The translations under genes and the position numbers were made by a program. A stretch of DNA of 64,000 bases, from NCBI GenBank assembly GCA_021613535.1, contig CP075497.1:12462001-12526000 (forward strand). Reading direction: 5' to 3'. The notes beneath the pieces are model-generated. The model had not been told where the DNA came from. It did not search any database and saw only the letters and a program-made list of their open reading frames with translations. This document shows, piece after piece, positions 34,101 to 45,891 of this stretch. Numbering within the stretch: the stretch's first letter is position 1; each line of letters opens with the position of its first letter. This stretch comes from Adineta vaga. Its lineage: Eukaryota; Rotifera.

Positions 34101-35928
34101 CACATAATCGATAATCTAATGAACAATTGACCGGCGATGATGATAATGAAGGACAATTCATTTCATCTTCACCATAAAAACAATTCCAAAATCCATCACA
34201 ATGAGTATAAATATTATCACATTCCCATTGTTGACATTCAGTTTCATCTGTTTCATTTATTCCATTAATCATAATTGGATATAATTCTTGAATACCATCA
34301 CAAATTGTTTGAAATAATATTGTTCTTTTTGTAAAATTATCTGTTTTATGTTCATCTTCACAAAATGAATCTCCTTCTTTGTTACAATCACAATTTCCAT
34401 CTTCAATTGCTGATTGTGGAATAAATTGATTTGTAAAATAACAATTATAATATTTATGTTTAATTTGAGAAAATAATTGAAAATTTATATTTTCATGAAT
34501 ATTTTCATCATCATTATAAGGACAATCAGATATACCATTAATTAAACGATGAAATGAAATATATTTTGAAGAATTAACACATTGATATAAATTCGATTGA
34601 TTCAAAGGTAAATTAATTATTGGATTGATTTGTTTTAGTTTTTGAAATATATTGTTTATTGGTAATTGATATCGTGGTGTCCAAAGAGCTGTATGAGATA
34701 TTGTTAAATGATAAGATGCTTCGAAACACATTGTATTATTAATTGATATATTGTTAATTAAATAAAGTAATTCATGATGATTAAAAGATTGATTTGAACA
34801 TAAATAAGGTACAATAGAATTTTGATTTTTCTTATAAACTATATAAATATGTTGTAAGAACATAGGATTATTTGGAATATATAATATATCTGGACAATAT
34901 TTTATAATTGTTGGTATACATTCCTTATTTATAATTTGAATTGTTATTTTAGAATATTTTGAATTTAATAAACCTAAATAACATTGATAAGCAAACCAAC
35001 ATTGATCTGAAATTGAATTATCTTGAATTGAAAACATTGATTGTAATAATAAATAATTTCGTTTCTTATCACAAGAACTTGTTAAAAATATTTTTTCACA
35101 TATGACATCTTCTGATCCAAATACAGGTTGTTGTTTATAAGCTGACATAATAAAATTTAAAAGTGCAAACGTTTCATCTGATCGATCGATACAATCAAAA
35201 TTAGCTGGATTATCATGAATAAATTCATTTGGTATACAATATCCAAATCGACATTGATATTCATTTTGATTACATTCTATGAATTCAAGTTGCCAACAAT
35301 ATTCTTCATCAATTGAATTATCAAGACAATCAACTTTTCCATTACAAATTTCTGTCCAATCTAAACATGCAGATGAATAACCACGATTACATTTTAAATG
35401 TATATAACAAGTTAAATTAGTTGGATCATAAAAATAACTTCGATAATAACCATTAATTATTTCATATAATGATGAATAATTTTCATGATAATAATATAAT
35501 TCATATTGACACATTGATCCAAATCTTGGTAATGTACAATTATAAAGAATTTCTTTTTCTAATGATAAATCATTTGTTTGAAAATAAATTTCATATCTTT
35601 CAATAATATCAATTGGTATTGACCAGAAATATAAATCTTCATTTGTTATATTTTGTATTTTAAGATCACGAAAAGAAAATTTTTGTAATGAATCATCAAT
35701 TTCAATATGAAATTTTGAAGATGATTCACTCATACAATAAGATGAAATTTGTCGATTAAGATATGATTGATCCATATTTGAAGCAAGTCGAAAACAGCCA
35801 TATCCTATACCTATTTTATCATTATATTCATTTGAACTTACTTCATCTGTATAATAAAGATTCATTTGTGGTAAAGCAATGATACAATGAAGAAAAATTA
35901 AATCAAATAGATATTTTACATACATCAT
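31186..35928 (-). CDS. LDLa/EGF-repeat chimeric 7TM receptor
   Basis: One intronless frame of 1580 residues. A signal peptide (residues about 1-20) precedes a large ectodomain with several LDL-receptor class A modules (for example CLDWTEICNGKVDCLDNSIDEEYC-type at about 185-212, and others near 215-250, 560-590, 655-685), then at least four EGF-like modules between about 770 and 1290 (for example CQCDQGWSGIFC, CICSKGFSGNHC). The last ~270 residues form seven hydrophobic helices with a class A-like layout; the helix 3 end reads ALERTITI in place of the DRY region. Chimeras of LDLa/EGF ectodomains with rhodopsin-like 7TM domains occur in rotifers and some other invertebrates; the nearest vertebrate analogy is the LDLa-bearing relaxin receptors. 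Ligand unknown. The intronless structure contrasts with the short-intron genes around it. Start MM is the first Met before a good signal peptide. Confidence 0.85.
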   Translation of the reverse strand: MMYVKYLFDLIFLHCIIALPQMNLYYTDEVSSNEYNDKIGIGYGCFRLASNMDQSYLNRQISSYCMSESSSKFHIEIDDSLQKFSFRDLKIQNITNEDLYFWSIPIDIIERYEIYFQTNDLSLEKEILYNCTLPRFGSMCQYELYYYHENYSSLYEIINGYYRSYFYDPTNLTCYIHLKCNRGYSSACLDWTEICNGKVDCLDNSIDEEYCWQLEFIECNQNEYQCRFGYCIPNEFIHDNPANFDCIDRSDETFALLNFIMSAYKQQPVFGSEDVICEKIFLTSSCDKKRNYLLLQSMFSIQDNSISDQCWFAYQCYLGLLNSKYSKITIQIINKECIPTIIKYCPDILYIPNNPMFLQHIYIVYKKNQNSIVPYLCSNQSFNHHELLYLINNISINNTMCFEASYHLTISHTALWTPRYQLPINNIFQKLKQINPIINLPLNQSNLYQCVNSSKYISFHRLINGISDCPYNDDENIHENINFQLFSQIKHKYYNCYFTNQFIPQSAIEDGNCDCNKEGDSFCEDEHKTDNFTKRTILFQTICDGIQELYPIMINGINETDETECQQWECDNIYTHCDGFWNCFYGEDEMNCPSLSSSPVNCSLDYRLCVTKNTSEFMCLPINKINDGIVDCLGGTDESSLCLSTGTYKEKGFYCRTNYSSTCLKFIELCNGRPNCLYGDDEQFCDKNRSLTMSPNMCLDTSIVYASDVEKFLCNYTKSKKKELISFTIDKFYELPENKIHEKELFNVITLNNNKPIPLINESRCHHGLDLHIWLNKSSNLSTSTCLCPPTYYGNQCQYQNQRISLVMRFHVPVQLKQTLFLILIMLIDNTNQRTIHSYEQFTYLSIRDCKIKFNIYLLYSTRPKQDFNRTYSIHIDIYEKYSLTYRTSYFYPVKFSFLPVHRLAFIINIPIEDEKICSNKKCSHGKCRNYFNIKQTFCQCDQGWSGIFCNISYNYKCSLNSSCTGLLNNNRSICICKENYFGSHCYLRNQICDKSPCQNHGLCIVSDEFILSTNNKYFCICSKGFSGNHCELIDTQINLIFDKNIDLSHSIFIHFIRIISLNRTQDILEKDSPERITTLQTISEATNSIRIYWSKPFHLTFIETLDKTYYLTVIQSIYKYSKIINQQVHSSDRCRLINELINETFAQLHLLRRIKSYHLICQKFSPNLQCFYDDIHLCLCYDFQNKRLANCFQFDHEMKFNCFGKNHCENDGQCFQDDPNCPKRSICICRSCYYGTHCQFTTSEFGLSLDGILAYHIIPNLNIFHQRFIIKTSFILTIIFLIIGLINGILSLITFKNKLVCEVGCGIYLFSSSITTILIVILFGLKYFIYLSTQISILSNEIFLQIQCYSLDFLLRICLYMDQWLNACVALERTITIVQGTRFIKKKSKQIAKIVLISLLLLITITSIHDPIYRRLFREENKNDNNKIQIWCIVNYPFNLQVYNRIIDTLHFFIPFIIIFISTFILIGTKIRQKRHFHKTRHYKDMLREQIREHQHLLTAPVILFFLAIPRLIISYLSKCMNSTNDSWLFLFVYFLSFIPPMITFLIFVLPSKFYKNEYRKSILRYQRQIQRFLFQKIY

Positions 35929-38900
35929 TTTCTTTTTTAGTTAAGGAATAAAATATTTTATGTTTATATCGATTTTATTTTAAATTCATTATAGATAAAA
36001 ACATTTTAATTCATTTGTTCCGTTTTAAGAAAATCCATATCTAATTATCAATATTTTATGAACAGATGTCTTTGTTTTATTTTATATTGATAGACGTAAT
36101 TATGTCGCACATATCCAACATTTTTAAGATGCACCTAAAGATCAAACAAGGCTATAAACATTTAGATGATCTAATTTTTGTCATTTGAAAATGCAAGATT
36201 AAAAAAGATTTCCTATTCTTCTAAATATTATATAAACTATCTTGTCTTTTACAATTATAGAAATCCACAGCGACGTAGATATGAAAAAGCTGATATTTTT
36301 TAGCTCATTTTGATTTTCTATTTTTTTCTGAGCTGAATCGGTCAGTTAAAAAGCGAGTTGCGCCGATTCGAAGTCTTGAAAAAACAAATAATTGCGTCTC
36401 CAAACTTGCGTATATGTACCACATATTTACATTCCTAATGAACTATTCAATCTTCATTGGTGTATTTATTGACGCTTGCAGAAAAATCATTCTTTCAAAT
36501 TCAAAAATATCAATTGAAGAAATTTTAAAAGTTTATAATGAAATAAATGAATGAAAGTCAGATGATAATCCGAGTGTTATGTGTACCATACAATGTGAAA
36601 GTTGCTAAGGATGGTAGTAATAAAAATCACTCATTAGTTATGTTTTTCGTTCGGTCACTCGTTCTGGCTATCTATTGGCAAAAGATGTTGAAAATAAGTA
36701 ACTGAGTAATTCTCATTTCCAGATATGTAGAAACTTCCGTAAAACGAGAAAGTTTCCCTTAATATTCAACTAAAAGAAGCTCTTTAAAGAAATAACAAGA
36801 GAGAAGAGACAACGATAAGTTTAAAACAAAGTTATTTAAAACTTTGAAGTTCCATTGGTTATCGACTGGTTCTGATAATTGCGGCACTTGTACATTCCGA
36901 AACCGATTTAAAACAACTGAACCAGGACGCATAATTTCGCAAGTTTCATAATGCTCGCACTTCTTGTAAAATAACCAGTTTTTATCTTTTTTGCTCATGA
37001 AATAATTATCTGGGGATTTCTCAGTACAACAATCAAATAAATATAAGGGAGGAGTGAAAATGGATCAAAAGAATAAAGAAAGTGAGAGAAAAACAAGAAA
37101 ACAAAGCATAACATGAGTACAACATAACTGACACGAAAAGTATTAATGTTCATACTTAGAAATAAAAAAATTCAAGCAAAATAATGAAAGAAGAATGGTA
37201 GATTAAAATTGAAACGATCACATTTATTATGTGCAAGTCGAAAAATGAATGACATTGGACAAGAATTGAAGATGCGAGTGAATTATTTTTCAATAGAATA
37301 ATTTCACACAAAGGCCAGAATCGCACTGATGAAAAAGGAAAATGAATATCTTTTTAAGTCAATGATCAATCACACCAAACATATAATTCACCAATGAGAA
37401 AGCAGAATAGCTTCTTTGATGTGCCATCCGGAATACTGGAAAAGAGTGATGATATTCAATTGAGTTGCTGGTACAAAGTATTTTTATCCTTGCTGAGTCG
37501 GTTGTTAAGAGTTTTAGCAGGCTTTGGCTACCGTAGCATCTATTAACTTACAAAAACACACATACAGAGTGTAACAGAAAATTAGCCTTCTCCCTTTACA
37601 ACCTAAGATCTGAAAGATATCACAAACTATTTTGTATTCACCCATGTCGGCTTGTACGGCCCGAAACTCCAGTCATTCGCATCAAAACATGAAAGTAGCA
37701 TTCCGGCCGGATGTAGTCGGATTTTTCCTGCGTCCTTCCAATCATATCCTACTGGAAGCTACAGTACTGGCAAACTTGAAAGTTGAATACAAATTTTAAG
37801 CTTTACATGTATGAATCATTATTCTGTCGCATATTATTTCAACATACCACTAGGCCCCAATAACCATAAGTATAGTTGTACAGCAGGTCGATCAGGAGAA
37901 CTGTAATATGTATGATAAGAACCTTGCGAGACGTGAGATATCATTCATAATGATAGAAAAAGCGATATGCACGGCTGGTAGTTACACAAGTCTTCATATG
38001 TTGTTAATAATCGACTTTGTTGTATGTTTAAAATGGTAGATATGTCAATGTTCATGTGAGATGCTGATGATATGCTTGTCAAAATCATCTCAGAAATTGA
38101 TTTATCATCGATAATAGAAGAACGTCGTGACATATTGAATTAAGAAAAAAACCAAGTACTTGTATCTTTAATCTCAAAATAAAAAAAGATTGCTTTTCCA
38201 GTAACGAACAACGTGAAAATAGCTATATTAAGGAAGAAACAATAGAAAAAATATTGTTCTCTTCAAATAGAATACAGCTGATTATTTTGCTTTTACTTAT
38301 CTGTTGTAGCACTTGATAAAAACCGACTTGATTTGATGTTAAGAGTTAATATTTCCACAGTTTATAGCTAGAATTAACACAAAATCCATTTAAATAGGAG
38401 GAAAAGACAAAGGACAGATATCACGGTTAGTATATAGTTTGTTTTTATGTCGTAAAGGCCGTATACGGGCCGTATCGTTCGACCTGGGTGGTAAATCTTC
38501 TATTCCATTTTCTTTTTCGTGCTCTTTAATCGGTACCCTTGTTGTGCTATCTGTATCTCTTTTCTTTATTCACATCTTTTATTAATAAAAAAGCGAGATA
38601 TATCAGTAATTTGTCAAAATACGACCCGAAAAACTTTTACAATTTTCAAACTTTTGTGAATCTAAAACCTCACACAGAAAATTTGATTCTATACATTTAT
38701 TTTAATTATTTTCTATGTTGCCTGAGATTCTCTGCAACAAATTATTATGAATATGATTCGATATGAGCGTCTGCTTATGCAGATTGTACTTGAATTTATT
38801 ACATATAAACGTATTTTTATATAAATGAAAGGTATACATTCAACTGTTCCTCATCAATTACCTTTCGACTCTGTGCAATTTGACTATTTTGATTCCAACC

Positions 38901-40104
38901 TCTGCAAGTCATCTTTTAAGCATGCTTCATGGATGTTTCTCAAGCAAATCAACTATATCACACATTTTGTTATTTAATCATGCACACCTACATTACTGAA
39001 CCGCTTCTGATTTTGAAGATCACTTTTAAGCATGTATCCACGCTTATTTTATGAAAACTGAACTATTTAATATTCTGACTCTAACGTGCCAATCAACTAA
39101 AATTCAAACTGTCACCATTTTGTTTAAATAAGTCGAAGTTCAATACATTAGCTATTAAAACCCGTTTCATGTAAAACGCGAAGCACATCACAAATCCTGT
39201 TAGAAGTATGAAAGTCAAATATAGCACTTTCTTCAATTTTCACACATATTGGTTGATGACTGCAGTTGATCCATTCATTATGCATTACAATTTTCTTTCC
39301 GTGTGTAAAAGCAAATATCTGCTAGATATCCTCATACATGTATATAGATAGACAACTATTATTGAATTCTGCGTTTGATAACTGAAATTTTTCATCTATC
39401 ACCATGACATATCCCAGCATGCATGTCTAAGATAGAACAACTTATACTATATAGTATTCTAAATGCACCGGTTTTCTAACAATTTCCACTCCAACTCTGT
39501 CTCCACTTCACTTCCGACCTGAAAAGTCTTAAACTTTGGGTTAGAGTATCATCTATCGTGAATGCACACACGTTCACGATAGTCAAAGGAATATAGTGTC
39601 GGAATGAATGCCTTACTCCTGTATCGCTCTCAATTCCGTGTAAGACGATCAGACTAGTGTGAAAATATAATAATAGATAGATACTCTGAAGATCGATCAA
39701 ATGAGTTTATCGAAATTGGGTTTAATTTCAACCAAATTCGTCTTCCACCTTCATTAGACTTTTCCCTGTGCATACGAAAATGTCATGGACAACTTGGTCA
39801 CGTTAGCCATCAAAGAACCACCTAGGTGAAATTTTATTCAGACACTCCCTTACTGGGGTGCTGATCCCTTATTGACCTTTTCCTGGACCCATGGAAGTAC
39901 CAGAGGAAGTTCGGTGACCGTAGTTAATACAGAGACTGAACGCATAACGAACAAACAGACGAATATTCTTCTTTATATACGTAGATGATATGATGTGCTA
40001 CCATAGTTTTCTACTCAACAGAAACTAAATATGTAATTTCGGGCATGGTATGAAATATCAGAGAAGAGGTAGTTCGTAAAAAATGGTAGTAGACTGAGAT
40101 TTGG
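35929..40104. other. Gene-poor interval with coding-like islands
   Basis: No complete gene is supported. Minus-strand islands are worth recording: 36998-36790 (NWLFYKKCEHYETCEIM..., open, unidentified), 38133-37965 (MSRRSSIIDDKS..., open, followed by splice-like sites), and about 37840-37650 and 39700-39476, which are less AT-rich than the surroundings. A 10-bp palindrome CCGTATACGG lies near 38460. These could be exons of a decayed gene or transposon relics; I cannot assemble a product. Confidence 0.4.
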
Positions 40105-40204
40105 CATCTGCTCATTTAATGTTAACTGTGATCAAACAAATAGTTCTGGAATATTTATAAGTGGACTCGTTCTTTCTAAAAGATTCGAATCATTATTTCT
40201 TTGC
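40105..40204 (-). pseudogene. VPS54 fragment (decayed)
   Basis: The minus strand reads NNDSNLLERTSPLINIPELF followed by a stop, matching NNDSNLLEKTTPVINIPQLF of VPS54 at about 27245-27345. Directly beside it at 40204/40205 the sequence jumps to the VPS54 start-codon region, so about 345 bp of VPS54 (end of exon 1, intron and start of exon 2) are missing. Identity here is roughly 85% by eye, far lower than in the adjacent duplicated block. Confidence 0.8.
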
Positions 40205-40374
40205 TGTTGATGATGATCCCAAGAATTGGCTCATCGTTAAACTAATCATAACAACATTGAATGAAAAGATATTTTTACAAATCTAAAGTAGATTTTTATA
40301 CAATATATACATGAACATTTCTCATATTAAACAAAGAAGAAGAAGAAAAAAAAAAGACTAGTCTCATTATTCTA

Positions 40375-41356
40375 TTAATTATTATTTGTATTATTCGAAT
40401 TTTGTTGTGTTGTTGTTGTTGTTTGATCATTTGATTGTAATGAATCATTCGAAAGAACTTTTGGTTTAGGAATTTTTGATAAAATTTCTTTGATTTGTTT
40501 TCCTTCATGAGGTGAATCTGCATCATATGTTGTCATTAATTCATAATATTTAAGTAAATGTTTAACAACTTCATAAATTCTTTCAACATCAATTTGTGCA
40601 TCAATCATGTATTGTTTTAAAAGTGCCATTTTATCACGATATGTTGCTGCAAGTAATAAACAAGCTAATGCAATTTCATAAGGAGGATAAAGAAGAGGTG
40701 CATCTGTTTTTAATGAATCATTTATAATACGCCATGATGCTTCAAATAATTGTTGATCGATTTGAAATTCTCTTGTATACATATCTAATGAACGATATGG
40801 ATGATAAACAATTAAACAACAATCCATTATTTCAAGTAAATAAAATTCACATTCAAGAATATGTTTTATCTGATATGGATATTCATTTGGACCACCTAAA
40901 CAAAATACATTGAAACTTTTATTTTTTTCAATAAGAATAAAAACAATGAATTTTTTTACCAAGAAGATGAACATATTTTTTGTAAGTTGCAGCAGCTGCA
41001 TTACAAACTCTTGGATGATTTAATGTTGAGAATTCTTCAACTTTAGCTGCAAGAAATAAACAAGTTGGACAAAGTAACCATGGATCAATACTTTTCAATG
41101 GATATCGTGCATAAAATCGTTTTAAATAAACAATTCCTGTTGCAATGACTTGTTGACGAACTTTATATTGTTCACCAATATATTGAATAATATTTGAATA
41201 GAAAATTAAAATTTTTAAATAATCATCTTCAGTTATTGGTGAAGAATTATTGTTTATTGACCAAGAAGAAATATCTCGTAAACGAACAGATAATAATTCT
41301 TGACGATCAAATAACCATTGATCAAATTGAGAACTTTTCCAATAAGATGAAGCCAT
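40375..41356 (-). CDS. CCNC: Cyclin C, copy 2
   Basis: Same two-exon structure as copy 1: 41356-40960 and 40895-40375. Exon 1 encodes the same residues by eye; the few differences are in the C-terminal tail (a Ser to Leu change and one Thr fewer). Both cyclin boxes are intact, so the copy should be functional. Its upstream splice-acceptor-like site is kept, although the A-rich leader before the ATG is changed. No intact VPS54 follows it, unlike copy 1. Confidence 0.93.
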
Positions 41357-41440
41357 TTATTCTTTTATCTAAAAAACAATAAATTATATTCACAATTATT
41401 TTGTATTTTACAAAATATTCTTAGAAAAAGAAATGAAATT

Positions 41441-42759
41441 CTATTTAAATCCTTTATCAGCAAGTTCTTGACGAACACGATGTAAATATGTTGGATCAGG
41501 ATAACCAAATCTAAAAGAAGAAAAAAATGAATTTCAGTAAAAAGAAAAGATATAAAAATACCGATCTGGTCCACCATAAAGATTTGTTTTATGATGAATA
41601 TCATTCCATGTTATAACATTATCCATTCCTGTTGTCACAGATTTTCCAATTGTAAATATATGTTGATCATTAAATGCACGAATTAATAAATTTAAAATTT
41701 CTTTTCCTTCATTTATATTTGGTAAATAAGCTTTTCGTACTGTTCCACTATAAGATGAACCGGGATTTGGATTTAATGAACTTTGAATTCCATGTTGAAA
41801 TGAATATGTTATTTCAATTGTTCCACCTTCATTCGGATCATATGAATATGATTCAAATCCAGGTAAAACCACTTGAATGAATCGTGTTGACATTTGACCA
41901 TTTGATGGTTGAGGACCTGAAGGAATGAATAAAGAATATTTTAATAAAAGTATTTAAAAAAAAACCTTTAGAAATTCCATAAACATATCCACAACTTGGA
42001 CAAGATTGTTTTCCATTCGATTGAAACCATTGATCAATACAAGATTGATGAAAAGAATGACCACAGATTTCAAGTCGACGACAAGAAGAAGAATTTAACG
42101 GTTCAAGACATATCATACAATCACCAAGTTCTTCATGTTGTTCTAAATCAATTCTTTTTATTAAAAGAAAAATTGAGAATATTTATTAAAACCTTCGTCA
42201 TTCCATCGATGTTGATGATCAAATTGAGATATTTCATCATTATTACTAAATGTATTTGATGAAATTGTTATAGAATTATTTTTTAGTGATTTTTGTAATT
42301 CTTCAAATTTCTCTACCCATATTTGACATGTATAAAGAATATGTTGATCATTAACAGACATATCACGATAATTGATTTCATTTCCAAGATTTAATTGACG
42401 AAATTGACATAGAATACAACCTTGAGAAATACATTGAGAACAATGAAAATGATTTTTAGAACATGAAAATGGTTGTTCAATAACATTTAAATTATTACAA
42501 CAAACTAAAATAGAAATGGAATATATTAATAAATATCTCGAACTTGAAGAATATCTTATTTACCTGAACATATTTTATAACTAAATATAAATTGTTCAGC
42601 AAATTTGTACCAACAATTTGGACAAGTTGTTTGACAAATTGTATCGTTTAAAACACAATGATTACAAATAATATGTCCACAATTGAGTATTTTTCCACTG
42701 TTAATTATTGATTGTGAACACCATTGACATATTCGATTGATTGAACGATTGGAATTCAT
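41441..42759 (-). CDS. Deltex-type RING E3 ubiquitin ligase, copy 2
   Basis: Five exons in the same arrangement as copy 1: 42759-42564, 42504-42193, 42142-41966, 41916-41562 and 41510-41441. The N-terminal zinc-binding clusters, RING-H2 and DTC domain are all intact. The only clear residue change noticed is Lys to Asn in YLPNINEGKE. Intron 3 differs in poly-A length. The gene should be functional. The start has the same abutting 3' splice site as copy 1. Confidence 0.9.
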
Positions 42760-43269
42760 CTGAAATACAAATTCATGATCGATAATTTTGTAATATAAAA
42801 GAAGATTCTCTTTTTTTCGACAAGACAAACTCAACTGAAAAAAAGATCGAAACATTTTCCTGATTGGGTATTTCACGGATTCATATACAACAATAGAAAA
42901 AAAGAGTATATTCATTCAACTGATCAACAACTAACGCCATCTATCGACAAACGATTCATTAAATAAGTCAAGTATGAGTATGATATTTTAGAATAGACAG
43001 TACAGGTTTTGTTCGCTTGTCTAGCCATACGCTTCAATGATTATTTCAATAGTTAAGGTAAAAAATACAGAGGAATATTTGCCACAAAACTCGTAAATTC
43101 AAATTTTATGTTATAGTTTGTTAACAAAATTACTATGCGAAAGAACTTAGCGTTACTTATTTATTTCTTGTTTAAGAAAAATAAAAATTTATGAAAAGTC
43201 TTTGGCTTTAAATGTTCAAACACCGAGTTGATAGATGAATGTTTGTTACGACGGATGAACCCCTTCAGG

Positions 43270-45203
43270 CTATTTTTTCGTTTTAGATAAACGACTTTTG
43301 CGTGTCTAGAAAAATAAAGTTCAATATTTTCTCCTTATTGAATAAATAACTTACCGTGCACGACTGTTGTTGTTGTAATCTTTTAGGCTGACGTTTTCGT
43401 TGCGGTGGTAAAAAATCAGGAAGATTAGGTCGATCTTTATCTACAAATATTTTCATAGAAGATTTTTTTATCAGAAATGAATTCTTACGTTCAAATTCAA
43501 ATAATGATTCTGATTGACAAATTAAATCAGTTGGATATGCAACATGATCATCATCAACAAGAAATATTTGAAAAATTAAAATACTATAACGCAGATTATA
43601 ATCTTCGATGATGCCTTTTGGTTTGTTTGTTTTGAGAGTATAAAAATCTATTGAAAAACATTTATTTCAAAGATTATGTAATTCAAGTCTGAGTATTTAC
43701 CGTTACAATCAAGTTGATTTGGTGTATAAATTGGCCATTGTGTTATTTTCTTCAATGGACTTTGCCCTAATCGTCCCATGATTAAGTTTTTAAAACTAAA
43801 TAAAAATATCAATTGGTCGTTCTCAATTAGTCAAAAATATTTACCTAATCTGTTGATTATTTCGTATTGAATTGGTAATATCAAGTAATAATGAACCATG
43901 ATGAACTTTTGCATCTTTATCCGTAGTCCATAAAGGGTAAGGATGGCAGAAAAAAAGCTTATCAGGACCATATTGAGCTGTAATACGCGTAATACGCATC
44001 AATATTTTCATTGATATCAAATTTGAAGGTAATGCAAACATCTGAATGAGAATGGAAATAAAAGTATAAAATTCAATGAACTATTTACCTCGAACTTAAT
44101 ATAATTTTCGTCTTGTGTTGATACAAAACGAAGATCTTGTTCGAGATCACTCTTATATATAGCACGTTGGTAGGCAAGTAGTTTTGAACAGAATGCTAAT
44201 GTTTGATTTGTTTGGATTCCGTAAATACTGTTGATCAAATTTGAACGAATAATGTAATCCTTATATGAAAAAAACCTCAGTAGATATTATTTCTTTGGAA
44301 TGTGAATTAACCTACCGTTTTGACAAGAGTATCAATCTTAGCTTGATTTAGATTATTGGGCGTGCTCTCTTCTGATGAATGTATAAGTATTCGAGATAAC
44401 TCCTGGGTAAGCTGTTGCATTTGCGGTTGATCTAAATCTAAATAAATAATCTGAATAAAATAATATAAATATTATTATATACTGTACCATCAATTCGTTC
44501 ATCAACTAAATCATTTATTTCGTCACTGTTGGATGATACTGTATCGACTCCAGTTCGATCCGCAAAATCACATTGGTTATTCACTGTATTAGTTTCTGGT
44601 AAATGTATATTGTTCAAGTTCAGAAATGAATTCTACATTAAACCATTCTCGTTCCATTTGATCTATGTCATGAAAACAATTATATCAGACAGTACATAAT
44701 TTTTATTTAATTTACTTTCAGAGAGTTCATTAAAAAAATCAATATATTCGTGGCTGTTGCGTGTTGGGTCATTGCTTTGATTTATGTAGACAGAAGTCGC
44801 TTGTTCGACCACATCAGGTAATGTTTCAGTAATCGTTACTATTTCTGTTTGACCTAAATTTTGAAAAAGCGATCAAATAACAAAAAAATATCTTTTCCCA
44901 CTACTTTACCATTGTACGAGTCGCTAGGAACATCATCGATTTCATCACTACTGAGTGGGAATACATTAGCATTATCAGAACCTGCAAAAACGTTTCATAA
45001 ACTAGGTATGAAATGTACATGGATTTTTATATTTACGTAATGGTTTGTCTTCTTCTAAAAGATCATTAAGATAGTCCGATGGGGCAACTAAATAAAGAAA
45101 ATTATTAATACGGATATTTCATAACTATTGAAAGTATCATACCTTCTGTTGCATTATATTTAGTTGTAAACGATGAAAACAAGAATGGGTTTGGTGGTTC
45201 CAT
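43270..45203 (-). CDS. Uncharacterised multi-exon protein with basic C-terminus
   Basis: Around ten short exons on the minus strand, starting MEPPNPFLF at 45203 and ending at 43270 after a basic tail (RKRQPKRLQQQQ, then TTRKSRLSKTKK) that could be a nuclear localisation signal. The first half is acidic and Ser-rich. The middle (44238-43850 and on) has predicted strand-rich segments including MKILMRITRITAQYG, CHPYPLW, HHGSLLLDI and RYSILIFQIFLVDDD. The order of these segments faintly recalls a Rel-homology or other immunoglobulin-fold DNA-binding domain, but conserved DNA-contact motifs are not visible and I do not claim it. One junction near 44600-44630 does not splice in phase, so an exon border is wrong or the gene has a frameshift. 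Confidence 0.5.
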
Positions 45204-45891
45204 CGATGAAAAAGTTTATTAATATAATACTAAAAGTATCGGCTTGTGTTAATGAAAAAAAAATGAATAATACTCTTCTTTATATACATGTAGGTTGCAA
45301 CACTCGGGTCGGTTTTTTTCTACAGTCTTGTTTTTATTCATGTTCTGTTTTTTTTTATGTGACAGGACAATAAGAAAGCAAATCCTACTACAATTCGTAC
45401 AGAGTGCGCCAACTGACAATCTTATATGCGATTATTACATCAATAGCTGATCGTAAACTAAAAATACAATTATGAATTCGTAAAAGAAAAAACGAAACAC
45501 TTTTTCGAAACATTACTATTCATATCTGTTTTTGCAATCAGTTAATAAGTTAAAGTTGATTTCAAGTACATTTTATGTATCTGATTAATTAAACTGTCAA
45601 AAACATGAAATACTTGTTTTCAATCATATTTTGTTGTATCTCTAATTGAATTTTCAATTCATTCATCTCTCTCGAAAATACCTTTATTTACTTCTAGAAA
45701 AATAATTGTCGGATTATTCAAATATTTGAAGAGAGATCTCTTACATTTTTTAGACACTCTTTATCTGTATTAAATTTCCTATTTTAAGATTTAATCTTCT
45801 AAGAAACTATTAAATTATAGTAGAATTAGACATGGATTTTATAAAGTAGAATAAAATGAACTACATCGAACATAAAAAAAGAACGCGTTAA
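45204..45891. other. Intergenic, no supported gene
   Basis: AT-rich sequence between two minus-strand genes. No gene, repeat or RNA was recognised. Confidence 0.55.

Larger units (their letters stand above)
40205..42991 (-). repeat. Segmental duplication, copy 2 (2.8 kb)
   Basis: Near-identical copy of 27691-30473 carrying the VPS54 start, cyclin C and the Deltex-type gene with their introns and gaps. Left and right flanks are unrelated to copy 1 apart from the VPS54 fragment, so this is not a simple assembly overlap. Confidence 0.95.

Noticed and set aside
40375-41001. 208-residue frame running through the cyclin C copy 2 intron
   Set aside because: The intron happens to be open in one frame; the spliced model reproduces canonical cyclin C whereas the read-through does not.
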